From contig JALPQD010000115.1 of the NCBI GenBank assembly GCA_023101885.1, positions 4,096,794-4,160,793 of the forward strand: DNA of 64,000 bases, written 5' to 3'. The notes beneath the pieces are model-generated. The model saw only the letters and a list, made by a program, of their open reading frames with translations. It was not told where the DNA came from and made no database searches. Positions 1 through 11,974 of the stretch are shown here, in pieces (within the stretch, counting starts at the first letter, position 1; each line of letters begins with the position of its first letter). A program made the position numbers and the translations under genes. Source of the stretch: Typhlomys cinereus. Its lineage: Eukaryota > Chordata > Mammalia > Rodentia > Platacanthomyidae.

Positions 1-237
1 CCCATTAGGGACTACATATGGTGCCTTAATTTTCTGTATCTGGGATACTTTACTCAATATAATTGTTTCTAATTCCATTTATTTCCCGGCAAATCGCATC
101 ATCCATTTTCTACCAAATTTCATTAATTCATCATTTTTGATAGTTGAGTAGTATTCCATTGTATAAATGTACTACATTTTCCTTATCCACTTGTCAACTG
201 TTGGACATTTGGGTTGATTCCATGACTTTGCTATTGT
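1..237 (-). mobile_element. L1 fragment, end of ORF2 (antisense)
   Basis: Read on the minus strand this matches the last part of L1 ORF2, the region that ends in the [10 protein letters not shown] type motif, by comparison with the better copy at 22960-23290. The 3' end of the element lies off the left edge of the window. It carries a small internal duplication of the 'caaatt/catcat' stretch around 90-140 and its homology ends near 237. It cannot code. Confidence 0.85.
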
Positions 238-575
238 AAAAGTGGTCTAAGCATTGTATTTCTATAAATGAATTTGTAAGGCCCTAGGAGAAGACATAGG
301 GGAATAATTTTGTATTGCAGATATTAGGTGATAGCTTCTTTACCATTTCCGGATCACTTGCTGCCAGGTTATTTTAAGTTCTCTCTACATATTTGTTCAG
401 TTAACCCCATACTGTGTCATAATCCCCACCTAATGGATGAGAAACCAAAACACAAAAACGTAAAATAAATTAAATTATTGGCCTGTCTGTCCAATAGTCA
501 TGGAATGTAAGTGCAAGCCAGAGAGTTCTGTTCAACCATGAAGGCAAACGTGACTGAAGCAACTGCCTTAAAAAA
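238..575. other. Anonymous interval
   Basis: No recognisable repeat family, gene or RNA was seen between the two L1 fragments. The stretch is AT-rich and ends in a short A-run that served as the insertion site of the next L1. Confidence 0.5.
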
Positions 576-585
576 AGAGAACCTA

Positions 586-974
586 TAATTAGACTTTGCA
601 TGACCTGTGCAATGACTGACAGGTCAATGAACCCCCAAAGTCTAGCATTGATCACAGGCACTAGGATCCTTAGAGGCAAGGGATTAGGAGTCATAATAGT
701 GTTCCCATACTAAAGGGGAGCCCAAAAAAGGGCTCTGGGCAATGCCACTGAGTCCTTACACCTCACTAGAGTGGAGGATGCAGAGGGAAGTTTGACATTC
801 ATACTAAAGGATGCTCCAGGGAATGGGAAGGGGGGAAGAGGGAGACACTGAGAGAAAGGGAGGGAGGAGATGAAAGGAAGGGGAAAAGGGGGGAGGGTAC
901 AAGGGGGACTGGGGAGGGGTGGAAGGAAGGGACAGGGGTAACTATTAAGCTTGTATGATTGAAAAAAAAGAGAG
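586..974 (+). mobile_element. 5'-truncated L1, 3' UTR only
   Basis: A sense copy of the last ~390 bases of the local L1 3' UTR. It shows the same blocks as 23930-24300: the 'gactttgcatg' block, the 'aaagtctagcat' block, 'ccactgagtcctt', a long G-rich purine tract (about 825-945), then 'ctattaagcttgtatga' and an A-run. It is bounded by a direct repeat, agagaaccta, at 576-585 and 975-984, which is a target-site duplication (TSD) and shows L1-type insertion. Confidence 0.88.
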
Positions 975-984
975 AGAGAACCTA

Positions 985-2899
985 GTGGCAGGTCCTGACT
1001 CAGCTTGCTGGCTCCAGTCTTTCTTGGCCATGGTACATGGACATTACCTGACTGTCTAAGTTCAGATGGGTATCCTCAACACACACATGGAATTCCTCGG
1101 CATTGTCTCTGACCTGGAAACAGACAGCAAGATGGCTTTAGTGGCAGAGGAAAAAAAATCTTGTCTACTACTGAAGTAAATAGCATGTGTATGACATGTG
1201 AAAGGCAATTCTGCAAACTGGTAATTACAGTACATCTTCTCCTGGAAACACAACATGCCATCAGCAACAAACCAAGAGGGCACAAACCTACCAATGATCT
1301 GTGTGGCTGATGGTTCACAGTATACTGTTTTTGAAAGGTATCTTCTGTGGATTGGAATAAATCATAATTTTTCCAGGACTAGAGGACTGCTTGTATGTCA
1401 GCCTCCAACTAAGTTGTCTACAGACTTAATCACCCTTTGTTCCTCATTCTCTACCCAAAATTAAATTCCAGATGGAAAAAATTGACTTATATAAAATATT
1501 TTATATACATAAAATTTATATTTATACAAATATGTATACTTATGCAAACATAAACATAAGGTATTACTTTTATAATCCACGGTGAGAAATTTCTTCCTAA
1601 TAAGGTGACATTAAGTGTAAAAGGGGCATTTTTACTATGTAAAATCCAAAATGTATTTATTAGCCCTGTAAGAAAACCTAGGAACAAAACTTTTTAAAAA
1701 AAATTTGGAAATCACATGTGTAGCAGGGAAGCTGAGACTCAAGCCCAGAAATTCACTGTACCACACACATTTCATGCACATATGAGCTCAAAATAGGAAG
1801 AACTATGAGTAATTATGGATGTGTTGATTAATTTGGTAGCAAGAAAACTGTGTACATTGACAGTAAATGTCTTGAACAGATACAACTCTTATTTATCAAT
1901 GAAGGATTTTAAATTCTAAAACTTATCGTTCAGCAAAAGTGCAAAAGTTTATACTCATTATATGTTGAGATTAGGTTTTGCTTTACAGCGCAAGAAATAA
2001 TTACAGATAAAGCAAATTAATATCTCTTCAAATAAATGCAATTTGAAAGTATGTAAGTTTGGGATTGGTAGGTCATCTTTTGCTTGATGAGTCCTCAGGA
2101 ACCTGGCTCCTTCCAGCCACAGCTCCCTACCACAACTCAATTGCATAAGCCGGACCAGTTTCTTAGAAGCTGTCACATGACACTTCCTCCTAGCACCTGC
2201 CAGGAAGCCTGGGAAATGTGGTCTTTACTTTGAGCAGCCATGCACATAAATAACTCATCATCATGCTATCCTGAAAGAGAAGGAGAACCGCCATGGGTAG
2301 GGTTAGCTAGCACTTCACACAGAAATTTCATCTCCAAGCAAAATCCTATCATGTATATGGCATATTTGTGTGAAAACGTCTTAAAGTGGTTAGTCTTCAG
2401 TTGGCCAAATCTATTTGCAGCTCTCCTCTGTCTGCCGGACTCTGGACTGCCTCTCTTGGGATTTCTCCTGTTTTGGCTGCCTTTTGAGTAGAATAGCTAG
2501 CAAGGACTGGCAGGAACCCAGAGAGCAGAAGACAGAGATCAAGCTTATTCGCCATGTTTCTGGGGAATAAACTAGTAATACTACTTCCTCCCTGTCCCTT
2601 GCATCCTAGGAATAGCTGAGGCAACTCACTGCTGCTAGTGCTGAAGGGCTTAGCAATTTATTGTTAGCTGCATTAATCCTGCCAGCACCTGTGTAAATAG
2701 TCTCCCTGTTATTGAACTCTTGAGTTGAGTTTCGGCTGTACCATCTGCTCTCCTGGACTTTGGTGTACGACATATGTACTGGGATTTTCACGGCAGCAAT
2801 ACTAGAAATAGCAATAAACTAGACACAGATGAAATATTCATTGTAGGGGACTGCTGAGATAAATGCCACATAGTTATAGTAGGCATACTATATAGCAGT
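985..2899. other. Anonymous AT-rich interval
   Basis: I see no recognisable mobile element, exon or RNA gene here. All open frames are under 90 codons, have no recognisable domain and look like chance. Around 1495-1560 there is a very AT-rich run of TATA-like steps. Confidence 0.45.
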
Positions 2900-2914
2900 T
2901 TAAAAATAATGACT

Positions 2915-3235
2915 TGGGGCCCAAAAGCTGGCTCAGGGGTTAAGACTCTGCCTCCCAAGCAGAAGGTCCAGAGTTCAAATTCCAGGTCCATGTAAAAAAA
3001 AAAGCAGGTGGAAATGGTGGCAGACTGTACTTCCGACCCTGGAGGGCAGAATCTGTGAAATCCCAGAGCTGAGCAAGAAGGAGGTAGAAGTGATCCAGGA
3101 TGATCCCCAAAATTACCCTTGGCCCTTCTCAGGAACACATAGTGTCCTCTGACAGACAGACAGACAGACGTGCGTGTGTGCGCATGCACATGCATGTATG
3201 TGCGCACACACACAATACACTAAATAAATAAAATG
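2915..3235 (+). mobile_element. B2-type SINE, older subfamily
   Basis: The tRNA-like head has an A box (tggctcagggg, near 2930) and a B box (gagttcaaattcc, near 2970). An A-run linker, a non-tRNA body ('ggcagaatctgtgaaatcccagagc'-type, then a 'gatgatcc' block), a CA-rich zone and an aataaataaaa tail follow. An imperfect TSD ending in aatgact flanks it (about 2900-2914 and 3236-3250). A short (GACA)n run lies at 3153-3175. Confidence 0.85.
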
Positions 3236-3271
3236 TTTAACAAAATGACTCACTGTACTAACCACTTAAAA

Positions 3272-3345
3272 TTTTTTTAAATTTTTATTTATTTATTTTT
3301 CCCCAATCATACTAGCTCAATAGGTACCTCGGTCCTCTCCCTCCC
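3272..3345 (-). mobile_element. Extremely short L1 3'-end insertion
   Basis: Only about 75 bases remain: the terminal L1 block (antisense of 'ggtacctattaagcttgtatga') plus its A-rich tail. The 12-base direct repeat aaccacttaaaa at 3260-3271 and 3346-3357 is its TSD. The insertion is therefore complete as made, with severe 5' truncation, and is not an erosion product. Confidence 0.85.
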
Positions 3346-3489
3346 AACCACTTAAAAATTTAAGAAGAACACTTAAAAATCTTAAATGTTCTTATCACAC
3401 CAAAATAATAATGAGCTAAAATAGAGCTTCTGGTGACATGATGTAACCAGCTATGTTTAAAGTTAAAGAAACGTATTAGACTTTGTCAT

Positions 3490-3905
3490 AGTTAAGCACA
3501 GGTGTCAACTTGACAGTTGAGGATTTGTGCTCTGGGCACATTTGTGAAGAATTAGTGGTTGAGTTAAGCCCAGAGCAAACCTGCAAGAGATTGTCTAGCT
3601 GATGAGGAAGGTCCAACCCATGGTGGGTGAGATTAGGCTCTGGAATAAATCATGGAGAACTGGTTGAGAGAGTTAGCATCCTTCTGTTTACTTGGCCAGA
3701 TGCTGGTCTGGCAAATAAGGATCGTCCATTTCTCAGCTGTTATGTGGTGATGGTGTGGCCAGTTCCCTCAGCCCTGGTGTTGGTGCGTGCTCTCCTGTCA
3801 AGCTGGACTAAGAATTGTAACCAGTAATCATAAGAGAAAATAAACCCCTTGTTCTCTTAAACTTTTGATAGTCACTTTTCAGCAACCTTGCAGGCTGACT
3901 GCAAC
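3490..3905 (+). mobile_element. ERVL-MaLR-type solo LTR
   Basis: It starts with the 'gtgtcaacttgaca' signature typical of rodent MaLR/ERVL LTRs. It carries an inner 'atggtgggtgagatta' block and a polyadenylation region (aataaacccctt, 3840-3852), and ends in a 'ttgatagtcacttttcagcaa' type terminus. No internal region or second LTR adjoins it, so it is read as a solo LTR. Family assignment is from memory of the consensus style and not from a search. Confidence 0.65.
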
Positions 3906-5268
3906 AGACTTCAAATAGATTTGCACATGTATTTATATTTGTATACACACTTAAGAGTTTAGGAGAAAAGACTGAAAACTGGTAGAGTGGTTATCTCTGG
4001 AGAAGAATAAGAAAGGACAAGACTAGGATAGAAACTTACTCTTTCGGGTACTCTTTTAAATTACATGAATTTCTCTGTGTATTTAACCCTAATAAAAAAA
4101 TCATTTTCCTTAGGCTCCATATAGGGAAACACATGAATAATAATACAGTAGCATTCCATTATTGTAACTGAGAATCTTTTTTCTCTACACTCTACCATTC
4201 CACGTCTCCTCCCTCACAGGACAGTGCTTCCCTCCCTTCATGACTCTCCTGACATGTCAGCTCTTCCAAACCAGAAGGGGTTCTGGACTGTGCCAGAGGG
4301 CAGGTCTGGAGGTCCTTGTGAATACAGAAGCAAGCTGAAAGGAGAATCTGATCAATTCAAGCAGAGCAGTGCCCTCATTTGAACCACTCCAGCAGAAAGA
4401 GACTGTTATTGTTGCCTGCTTGTGTGATTGGCCACACTAAAGTTTGCTTGCCTGGATTATGACCTTTTGCACTGAGTTGGGCTTTAGTTTGCTTGTGTAA
4501 GCTTTCAGTGTGCTAGACTCCCTCCCCCCCCACCAGCTCCTGATCCCAAGCCCAGTGGCCTCCCAGGTTATTCTTGTTACATTATTTTAACACTTTCAAG
4601 GTCTGACCTCTTAGCAAATTAAGATATTTTTCAGGTTTCAATGAGACTGCAATCTTTTGGAGCATGGCTCTTAAAATAAAGTGAAATCTCCTGGGAATTG
4701 GCCAAAGGGACCTTCTGGTTGAGTCTGGAAGCTTTTATTGTGCTCTAGGTTAATTCAGAATTACAAGGAATGATATATACATACTGTGGGTATGTAGACT
4801 ACAGTAGGAAAAGGTCTGAAGAAGCTAGAAGGAAGTGATCGAGTATGAGATGAGAAGCTGTGGGATAAAAGAGTGACAGAGAGAAACTGGTGTGAGGGAC
4901 TTAGAAACCACCACCATTGTAAGAGGAGTTGTATGTTAAGGGAGCCAACTATCTGGTCAGCCAAGCTCCTTTGAGAGACTCAGACATTAGGTTTCAGACT
5001 CCAGAGTTGGAGCACTCCTTCTGGGTGGTAACAGAGCTCAGAGAATAACCCTTGAAGAAGGTTTCTAAGTACCTGAAAGTTAAAACTATGGGAATTCAAA
5101 AGTTAGAGAACTTGAAAGCTAAGCTATTGTAGCAATGTACCAGAGTTCTGGTTTCTGGAAATAGAGGATGAATAGATAGATGGTTCCATAAAACTCAAAG
5201 TTGCTGAGTGGCTTTCAGAAGACGAGTACTTGGAGTGACGACCATGTGACCCTGCCCTTAAAAACACA
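3906..5268. other. Anonymous interval
   Basis: No recognisable element. A C-run sits at 4525-4532. Small open frames on both strands have no family features. An aataaa at 4090 and others are expected by chance in AT-rich DNA. Confidence 0.4.
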
Positions 5269-5480
5269 GTGCTGGCAAGATGACTCAGCTGCTTTAAAGC
5301 ACTTGCATGCAAAACCACTGATCTTCTGAAGGCCACATGATGGAAAAAGAGAACCAAATTCTGAAAGCTGTGCTCTGACCTCTGCATGGATATGTGCACT
5401 GTATCATGCATGCAACCTCCTTTTTCTCACTCTCTTTCTCCCTGCCTCCCAGAAAAATAGACAAAATATTAAAAATGGAG
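5269..5480 (+). mobile_element. Old B2/B3-like SINE
   Basis: A diverged tRNA-like head ('gctggcaagatgactcagctgc') is followed by the 'ccacatgatggaa..gagaacca' block and a 'ctctgacctctgcatg' block. These are shared with B2-superfamily elements of muroid rodents. The pyrimidine-rich and A-rich end near 5430-5480 is degraded. It is older than the SINEs with intact TSDs elsewhere in the window. Confidence 0.65.
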
Positions 5481-7949
5481 CTCAAGGGAAGAGAAAAATA
5501 TGAATCGTTAAAATATACATTAAGCATTAGAACTTGTGTTGGATGGTTAAGGCAATACTACCTTCTGTTGATATTAAGATTCTAGTTCTTTATTGCTTTG
5601 GAATTGTCATTGCCAACAGTGTGACACTAACATGGAATGCCAGTTCCCTTGAACACTGGAATGTTGTAGAAGTTTGGCTTCTCCTTGATGCCAGCAATTA
5701 GTTCACAAACACGTGCATGGTGACACCAGCCTGTGAGCTCAGCACTTCCATACTCCCACCTCCTACAGAACTGCTGATACTTTTGTCTATAATACCACCT
5801 GGCTGAGAAAGTAGGTCACATCAGGACTCTTGGTTCAGAAACTGTGAGAGGCCCTGTGATAAAAATCTTTCACAGAAACTTTCAAGAGTAGAATGCCTAA
5901 ATAAGAAGATCATAGCGATGATCTTTCTTTTTATCCTTAACCACCCTTGCTCTGCTTTTGTTTCACTGAAAACTCAACACATTTCTATCATCTTGTCATG
6001 GATTATTAAAAAAACAATACCTTGCGTTGGTTAGTGTATCTTTACTCACAAGACTCTTCTGGGTGTATAAATTATTTTTATCCTCAAGACAAACTCCAAA
6101 GGAGTGAGTCCTACTGACCTGATTCAGCCTCATGGCAAATTTGACTTCACTGCTATAAAGTGCCTACCTTTGGGAACAGGATCTCCCTTCCTTACAGAGA
6201 TGCCAGGCTTGGTTCTCAGTGTCACCATGCTTTCTTTCTCTAGACCCCACTTCTTCCAGCCAATTATTTCCACTCATTCTCTCCATGGAATTCAGTTCAA
6301 CTCACTAGGCAGTTAATGAATGCCAACCATGGGCCAAGTATCATGCTAGAAATGGAGATCACCAAACTGACAGGTGAAGGTGTGGCCAGATTAGCTAGAG
6401 AGGCAAGGAAGCAAAGTATCACAGCCTGGCAACTATCCAATGGAAAGATGGACAGAGTAGTTCATAACTCCAAGAGGGTAATTAACTCCACCTGGAAAGC
6501 TTGAGAAGCCTGAGTTGAAATATGAGTCAACAAGGTAAGCCGGGCATTCCAGGTAGATGGAATCATCTGTGCAAAGATGAAGCTTGGACAACAGTAAGAA
6601 CATCATTTAACCCTCTTCCTATCTGTGCCAACAGCCAGTATGATTGGGAAAAACAACACTTTCTCTGCAGACCTCCAATTGTTCCCAACCCCTTCCTGCC
6701 TCTAATCTGACATCTTTCTTACTATTTCTGTGAGGAAACCAAATCATGGCGTACTTGCTCACCACTGCCACATCTAACATGCCTGCTACAGTCACTCCTA
6801 CGTGTACCACTCTTCCAACAGCAGCGTGGTTGAATGGTTTCACACCTCTCCAAGCCAAGGTCAATGGACACTAGGTGTTCCTAACACCTCGGAAACATTA
6901 CTGCAAATAACTCTACCATCTCTGCCACTTCATCCTTATATGAAGTTCTCAGATCTTGAAAAATCACCCACTGTTCTGATCTTAACTCTCATGTTACCTT
7001 CTTACAAATCACTTCTCCACAAATGCCCAATTTTCAACTAATACCCAGACACAGAAAACTCCTTGATATTTCTTTAATGTGACACAATGTCAAATATGAC
7101 ACCTTTTATCTTTTCTGTCTGGTTGGACTATCTTTTCTGGCTGGCTTATCTACTCATTATTGTAGATTCTCCCCAGGCACTATCCCTCTCTACCCACCTG
7201 GTGTTACAGATTTCTTCTGTAGGCTTTGTTCGGAATACATGCCCATTTATGACACAGAATTTTTTTTAATCACATCTGTGTTGTTCCGTGTTGGCAAGTC
7301 CTTGGGGACAATGTCTACTGATCAGTTCTCAAAGTGGCCCCTGAACTTTGCTCACACATAGTCTCCAACTAACAGATGAGCACCACATGGTTTTGGGATG
7401 GAAAGAAGCCACTAAAATTCAAGGAAAATGAGAAAGGAAACTAGGGGAATAAAGTGTCATCAAAACCAACTGAGGGAAGCATAGCTCGCTGTATCCTGTA
7501 ACTATCTAGTTATTATGAGCGTAAGAGATAAATTTAAATTTTTTAAAAAGAGCAAGTTTCATGAGGTTGTCAACTTTTCACACTTAAATAATCTGACAAA
7601 TGTCACTGCATTTAACAAATGAAACAGATTTACAGGTGCAATAGGCCAAATTCAACACTATAATGGAAATCAGTTCATATTTAAACAGGAACTGATCTAC
7701 CATGGAGAATTAGGTGCTCATTACACCTCTTCTGGAATCCTAGAACGATAACCCAGGACTGACCTCCGAGTAACCCTATCCCCTACCACAAGGGAGAGAC
7801 TGTAATAGGATGGCCACTTCCAGACCCACAGACCCTTGAGTCACTATCCCTGCTAGCCCAAAAGTGTACCCTGCAAAAGTGTACCCCTTCATGCCAATGA
7901 CTGAGCCCTATAATTTCTGCTAATGCTGACACAAAAAGCACATCTCAAT
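5481..7949. other. Anonymous interval
   Basis: No confident element. The stretch near 6290-6400 ('gttaatgaatgccaaccatgggcc...') resembles the degraded L2-like motif of the 'tattgagcacctactatgtgcc' type, but is too decayed to assign. Open frames up to 81 codons show no domain. Confidence 0.35.
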
Positions 7950-8290
7950 GGCTGTGCACATTGAGTTTCTATTGCTATGTACCAATTTACCCCCAATTTA
8001 CGCACAAAAAGCACACATTTATTAGTGTAGCTCTGGAAGTCAGAAGCCCTGGAATACTCTGTCCTTGAAGCCTCACCAGACTGAAGTCAAGGTGCCAGCG
8101 AAGGCTCCGGGAAGAATTTACTTTTCATCTCAACCAGTTCTGCCAGAACTGGGGTCCCTGCAGGTAGAGAGCTGGCTATTGTGTTTGTTTCTTGGTAGTG
8201 AGTCAGGCACGACTCTCAGCTTCAGAGACCACTCACAGTGCTCTCTAAGAGCCTCTCATGTCATCAGTTCTCAGGTTTTCATGTCATAGT
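7950..8290 (-). mobile_element. Old MLT1-like LTR fragment (tentative)
   Basis: Read antisense, the blocks 'ttctattgctatgta..aattta', 'acatttattag', 'ctggaagtcagaag' and 'actgaagtcaaggtgccagc' resemble the reverse complement of old mammalian MaLR (MLT1) LTR ends. These have an aataaat polyadenylation signal followed by a conserved terminus. It is highly diverged, and another old retroelement is possible. Confidence 0.4.
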
Positions 8291-8577
8291 GGGTACAAGA
8301 GCTGTCATGGGGACCCCATGGCTCCCGAACACTCACCTCATTGACTTCCTTTATTATCCACAGCTACAGAAAACTCTCTCAGTCTCACAGAAAAGATTAG
8401 GCCCACCAAGATCATCTATATATCTAATACAAGTATGCTTTATAACTACATAATCACAGCAATGATGTTTCTTTATCATCACATAGTTTGGGAGCTCTTT
8501 TCAGAATGCTACTTTACCATACTTTTTGCCAGAAAAAGCAGATCAAGATTACTACCTGGCATTCCAGAAAAAAAGAA

Positions 8578-9010
8578 AAGCATCAATCTATACAGGAAGA
8601 AATTTATTACAAGGAATTGGCTCCCACAATTAAACTTCAATAATGGTATTGTGAGTCAACAAGGTAGAGTCCCAGGATTGGTAAAGGCATAGTTCTAGTT
8701 TGAAAATCAACACCCTTTTGAGTCTGAGTCCAAAGGTGAGAAAACATATAAATGTCCAAGTTGGAAAGTAGTCCTGCAGCAGAAACTCTCTTTTATTCAC
8801 GGAAGGGTCAGTTTTCTTGTTCTCCTCAGACTTTCAGCTTGTCGGATGAAGTCACAGTAGGTGGGGACTGTCTACTTGTCTGTTTACTGTCTACTGATAA
8901 CAATAGTAACATCCCAAATCACCCTTACCCAGAGTAGTATTTCTTCACTTATCTGGGAACATGACATTAGCCATCATTCGTTGTAAATCTCATGTGATTA
9001 GTTAAACCTG
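8578..9010 (-). mobile_element. Old LTR-type repeat, antisense (tentative)
   Basis: Blocks such as 'gaagaaatttattacaaggaattggctcccac', 'gtctgagtccaaaggtgagaa', 'ggaagggtcagttttcttgttct' and 'cttgtcggatga' occur in this order in an old mammalian LTR that I recognise in antisense orientation. I cannot name its subfamily. No coding potential. Confidence 0.45.
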
Positions 9011-9884
9011 TGCAATTCAGGATGGCCTTTCAAACATTTGGATCTGTCCCATTTTAATTAAAATGGATTTCATCACACTCAGGGAGAGCACACATATAGC
9101 TGAGGTTATACAAAAAGGATTACAGGAAACTTTACCTGTTTTACTAAGTATAATGTGCTCTGGTCTTTTCTATAGTTTTACTCTTTTTCTTTTAATTTTT
9201 TCAGCTTAATTGAGTTATAATTGATCAATTATACATAAATGGTATATAATATATTGAGCAATACATTCTGTTTCATTTTAAAATATGTTGACCTTAATCC
9301 ACTAAATGGTTTCATTACCTTTCACAAAACAAGACATAATTAGGAAAATAGACTGATTTTAAGGGTCAACTAACTACTGCCATTAGAAGTGACCTTTGCC
9401 AATCAAATTTTCTTCAGTTGTTTATTTTTAGATATCTGGAAAATAACATGTTTGTTCAGTTGAAAGAATATGCATAGCAAGGTTTCAGTTGAAACTCAAA
9501 AGGAAGAAATATCAGAATTCTTTTACAGTGATGGTCTCAAATTATATCAACATCATTATCATATCATCATCATCATCATCCAGCATCAATGGAGGTCTCT
9601 TGGATGTCGCCACCTACCCCATACCCATGCAAAAAAGCTAAATTTGCAAATCCTGGAAAATATGGGACCCATTTTTTCAGGTGAAAAGGTACTATCAAGG
9701 AAGTATTCATGTGCAAAATGGATTAAATATAAATATATGCTGAAGTATGTAAAAATCATCAGATTATGAGCCACTTAGAGCAAGGGCTTAATGACTTATT
9801 TTGATTACCAAATGTTTATGGCATGTATGGAGAATGTTGTTATTAAGACGACCCCACCCTTTCAACAACTTGCCAAGGGTATAC

Positions 9885-9887
<3 letters not shown>
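9011..9887. other. Anonymous interval
   Basis: AT-rich DNA with a short (ATC)n run at 9558-9582. The 99-codon open frame spanning 9470-9769 crosses this run and has no recognisable domain, so it is not called as a gene. Confidence 0.4.

Positions 9888-9936
<49 letters not shown>
9888..9936. repeat. (CA)n microsatellite
   Basis: About 24 uninterrupted CA units, not linked to a recognisable SINE. Confidence 0.95.
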
Positions 9937-10341
9937 AGCTCCTCACTTCTCCATATGGTAAGCTGAGTCCCTAAAGAAAGAAAGGCAATTGTCATCAGTT
10001 TTCTACATTCAATCTCTGTTGATTGGGGTTATTTGAATAAGCAATAATAGATCACTTCATGAACACATTTCCATCTAACTGCGAGGAACTCAATCTGAAT
10101 CAATCGTTTTCATCTCTGTTAGTTTATCTGGGCAAATCTTCAGATGGTTAGATTTCATTCTAAGAAAAAAATGTAGAGTTTGGCATTCCTAAATAAAAAT
10201 CATATGATATCATCTTCCTCATTAAATTACATAGGATCAGTGAATGGACAGACATTATATGACACAGTAAATGAATTATTTGAACTGACTTAAGATTATT
10301 GTAGTAAAACTTACAAATTGCTTTTAAAAATAGAAAATCTT

Positions 10342-10623
10342 GGGACTGGAGAGATGGCTCTATGGCTAATATGCCTGTCACAGGCTTGAAGACCTGAGTT
10401 AAGATTCCCCAGATCCCATGTCAGATGTAATGGGATAAGGTCTATAATCCCACCCTCTGAGAAATGGGAGGTGGAAACCAAAAAATTTCCAGAAGCATGA
10501 AGAGACCCAGATTTAAGTAAAGTGAAAAAGTGAGGAACAATGCCAAAAGGTAGTCCTCTACCTCCATATGTGTGCAGTGGAATGCACGTAATCCCATTCA
10601 CACACTCACCCATTACACACACG

Positions 10624-10673
<50 letters not shown>

Positions 10674-10700
10674 AGAAAGAGAATCTTTTTTTTTTTTTTT
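10342..10700 (+). mobile_element. B2-type SINE, older subfamily
   Basis: The head 'gggactggagagatggctc' has an A-box-like core, and a degraded B box (gagttaagattcc) lies near 10396. The body is diverged and ends in a long CA run (10624-10670). A poly-T stretch (10687-10700) lies between the CA run and the 3' flank. An imperfect TSD of about 14 bases (ending agaatctt or aaaatctt) is visible at 10327-10341 and 10701-10714. Confidence 0.7.
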
Positions 10701-10799
10701 ATAAAGAGAATCTTGAAGCCAGTGAATTTGAGTTGAGGACTTTTGCCATCAAGACTGTAAATTTTCCGGGTAAATATTCTACAAGGAGCAATAAAATCT

Positions 10800-10960
10800 A
10801 ATCACTCATTTATTAAGATTTAATGAGCACCTACTTTGTGGAGTTTATAATTGTATGGATGCAGAAGCCATCAAAATACATCACACCCTGCTTATTATAT
10901 AGTTGAGGAAGCAGATAACTGGTAAACAAACATTTATTGAGAGGACAAAATAAGGGTCAG
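10800..10960. repeat. Possible L2-like ancient repeat remnant
   Basis: The motif 'catttattaag..taatgagcacctactttgtgg', followed by 'aacatttattgag', resembles a phrase common in ancient mammalian L2-type repeats. It is too decayed for a firm call. Confidence 0.35.
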
Positions 10961-11104
10961 GTTAGGACTCAGCATCTGAGGCTTACCATCAGTTCTGAGT
11001 TGCCTAAAGCAAACACACACTATACGCCCTGTCTTACCTCAGACCATAGTTATGAGAAACCAAACACAGTTCTTTAGTTGCTACACTCTACAACTTCCAT
11101 AATG

Positions 11105-11109
11105 TCTAT

Positions 11110-11160
<51 letters not shown>

Positions 11161-11275
11161 TTTCTGCTCATACAGACTTAATAGGTACACCAGTCTCCTA
11201 CCTCCCTCCACCCCTCTCTGAACCTCCTAGCTCCCTTCCCCCTCTTCCCTTTCCTTTCCCCACCCCTGAAATTTT
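11105..11275 (-). mobile_element. Short L1 3'-end fragment with (AAAT)n tail
   Basis: A tail of about 14 TTTA units (11106-11163) is followed by the antisense L1 terminal block ('tcatacagacttaataggtac') and part of the C-rich complement of the G-rich 3' UTR tract, then the L1 ends. The tail has expanded into a tetranucleotide microsatellite. Confidence 0.8.
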
Positions 11276-11974
11276 TTAGAAAAAAAATTATTTATTGAAA
11301 GGATACTGAAAATTTAAACACTAAGTGGGTGGTAGAAGACCAGTTCTGGAAAATTTAGTGGTCCTGCAAGAGGAAGGGCGATTGGCAAAATATTTGACAG
11401 CATACTCTGTGTTCTTAGAGTAGATTTTTTGGGGGTGTATATTTAGCATGCATAGTGTTGGACTTCACAAAGACAATTTCTTTCAAGTGTAATGTATTTT
11501 TACCATCTTTATCCTTTTACTGCTCATTTCTACGATCTCTCCTTTCCCCTATTCCTATAAATCTCCTTCTTCACCCCACATACATGTCTGTGCACATATG
11601 TATATTTGTATATATGCATATATATGAATGGCTTTATAAATAGGATAGTTTCCACATATAATAACACAAATAGTCCCATAAAATTGTTTGTATGACATAC
11701 AATTTAATCACTTCTGTGCAAATGTGTAGAAGTAGCTAGGGTTGTATATAAGCTACATTATTGACTTTCAAAAATGATTACCAAGCTGCTTTCCAAAGTC
11801 ATTGTTTTGTTTCCACTTGTTATCACCTGTGTAAGAAATTTCCAGGTTCTACAACTTTGCTAACAACAAGATTCTAAATTTCAGATGCTAAAAGCATGTT
11901 TAGTGTTGTCTCTCTGTGATTTCTATTTATAGTTTCCTACTTAATGCCTTATGGACAGCTGTGAAATTCATTTT
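11276..11974. other. Anonymous interval
   Basis: No confident element before the old L1 begins. AT-rich, with ATAT/GTAT steps near 11590-11630. Confidence 0.35.

Noticed and set aside
9888..9936. Regular short repeats that might suggest a CRISPR array, here and at 10624, 34139, 47878 and 51291
   Set aside because: They are plain dinucleotide microsatellites with no spacers, in a mammalian genome.
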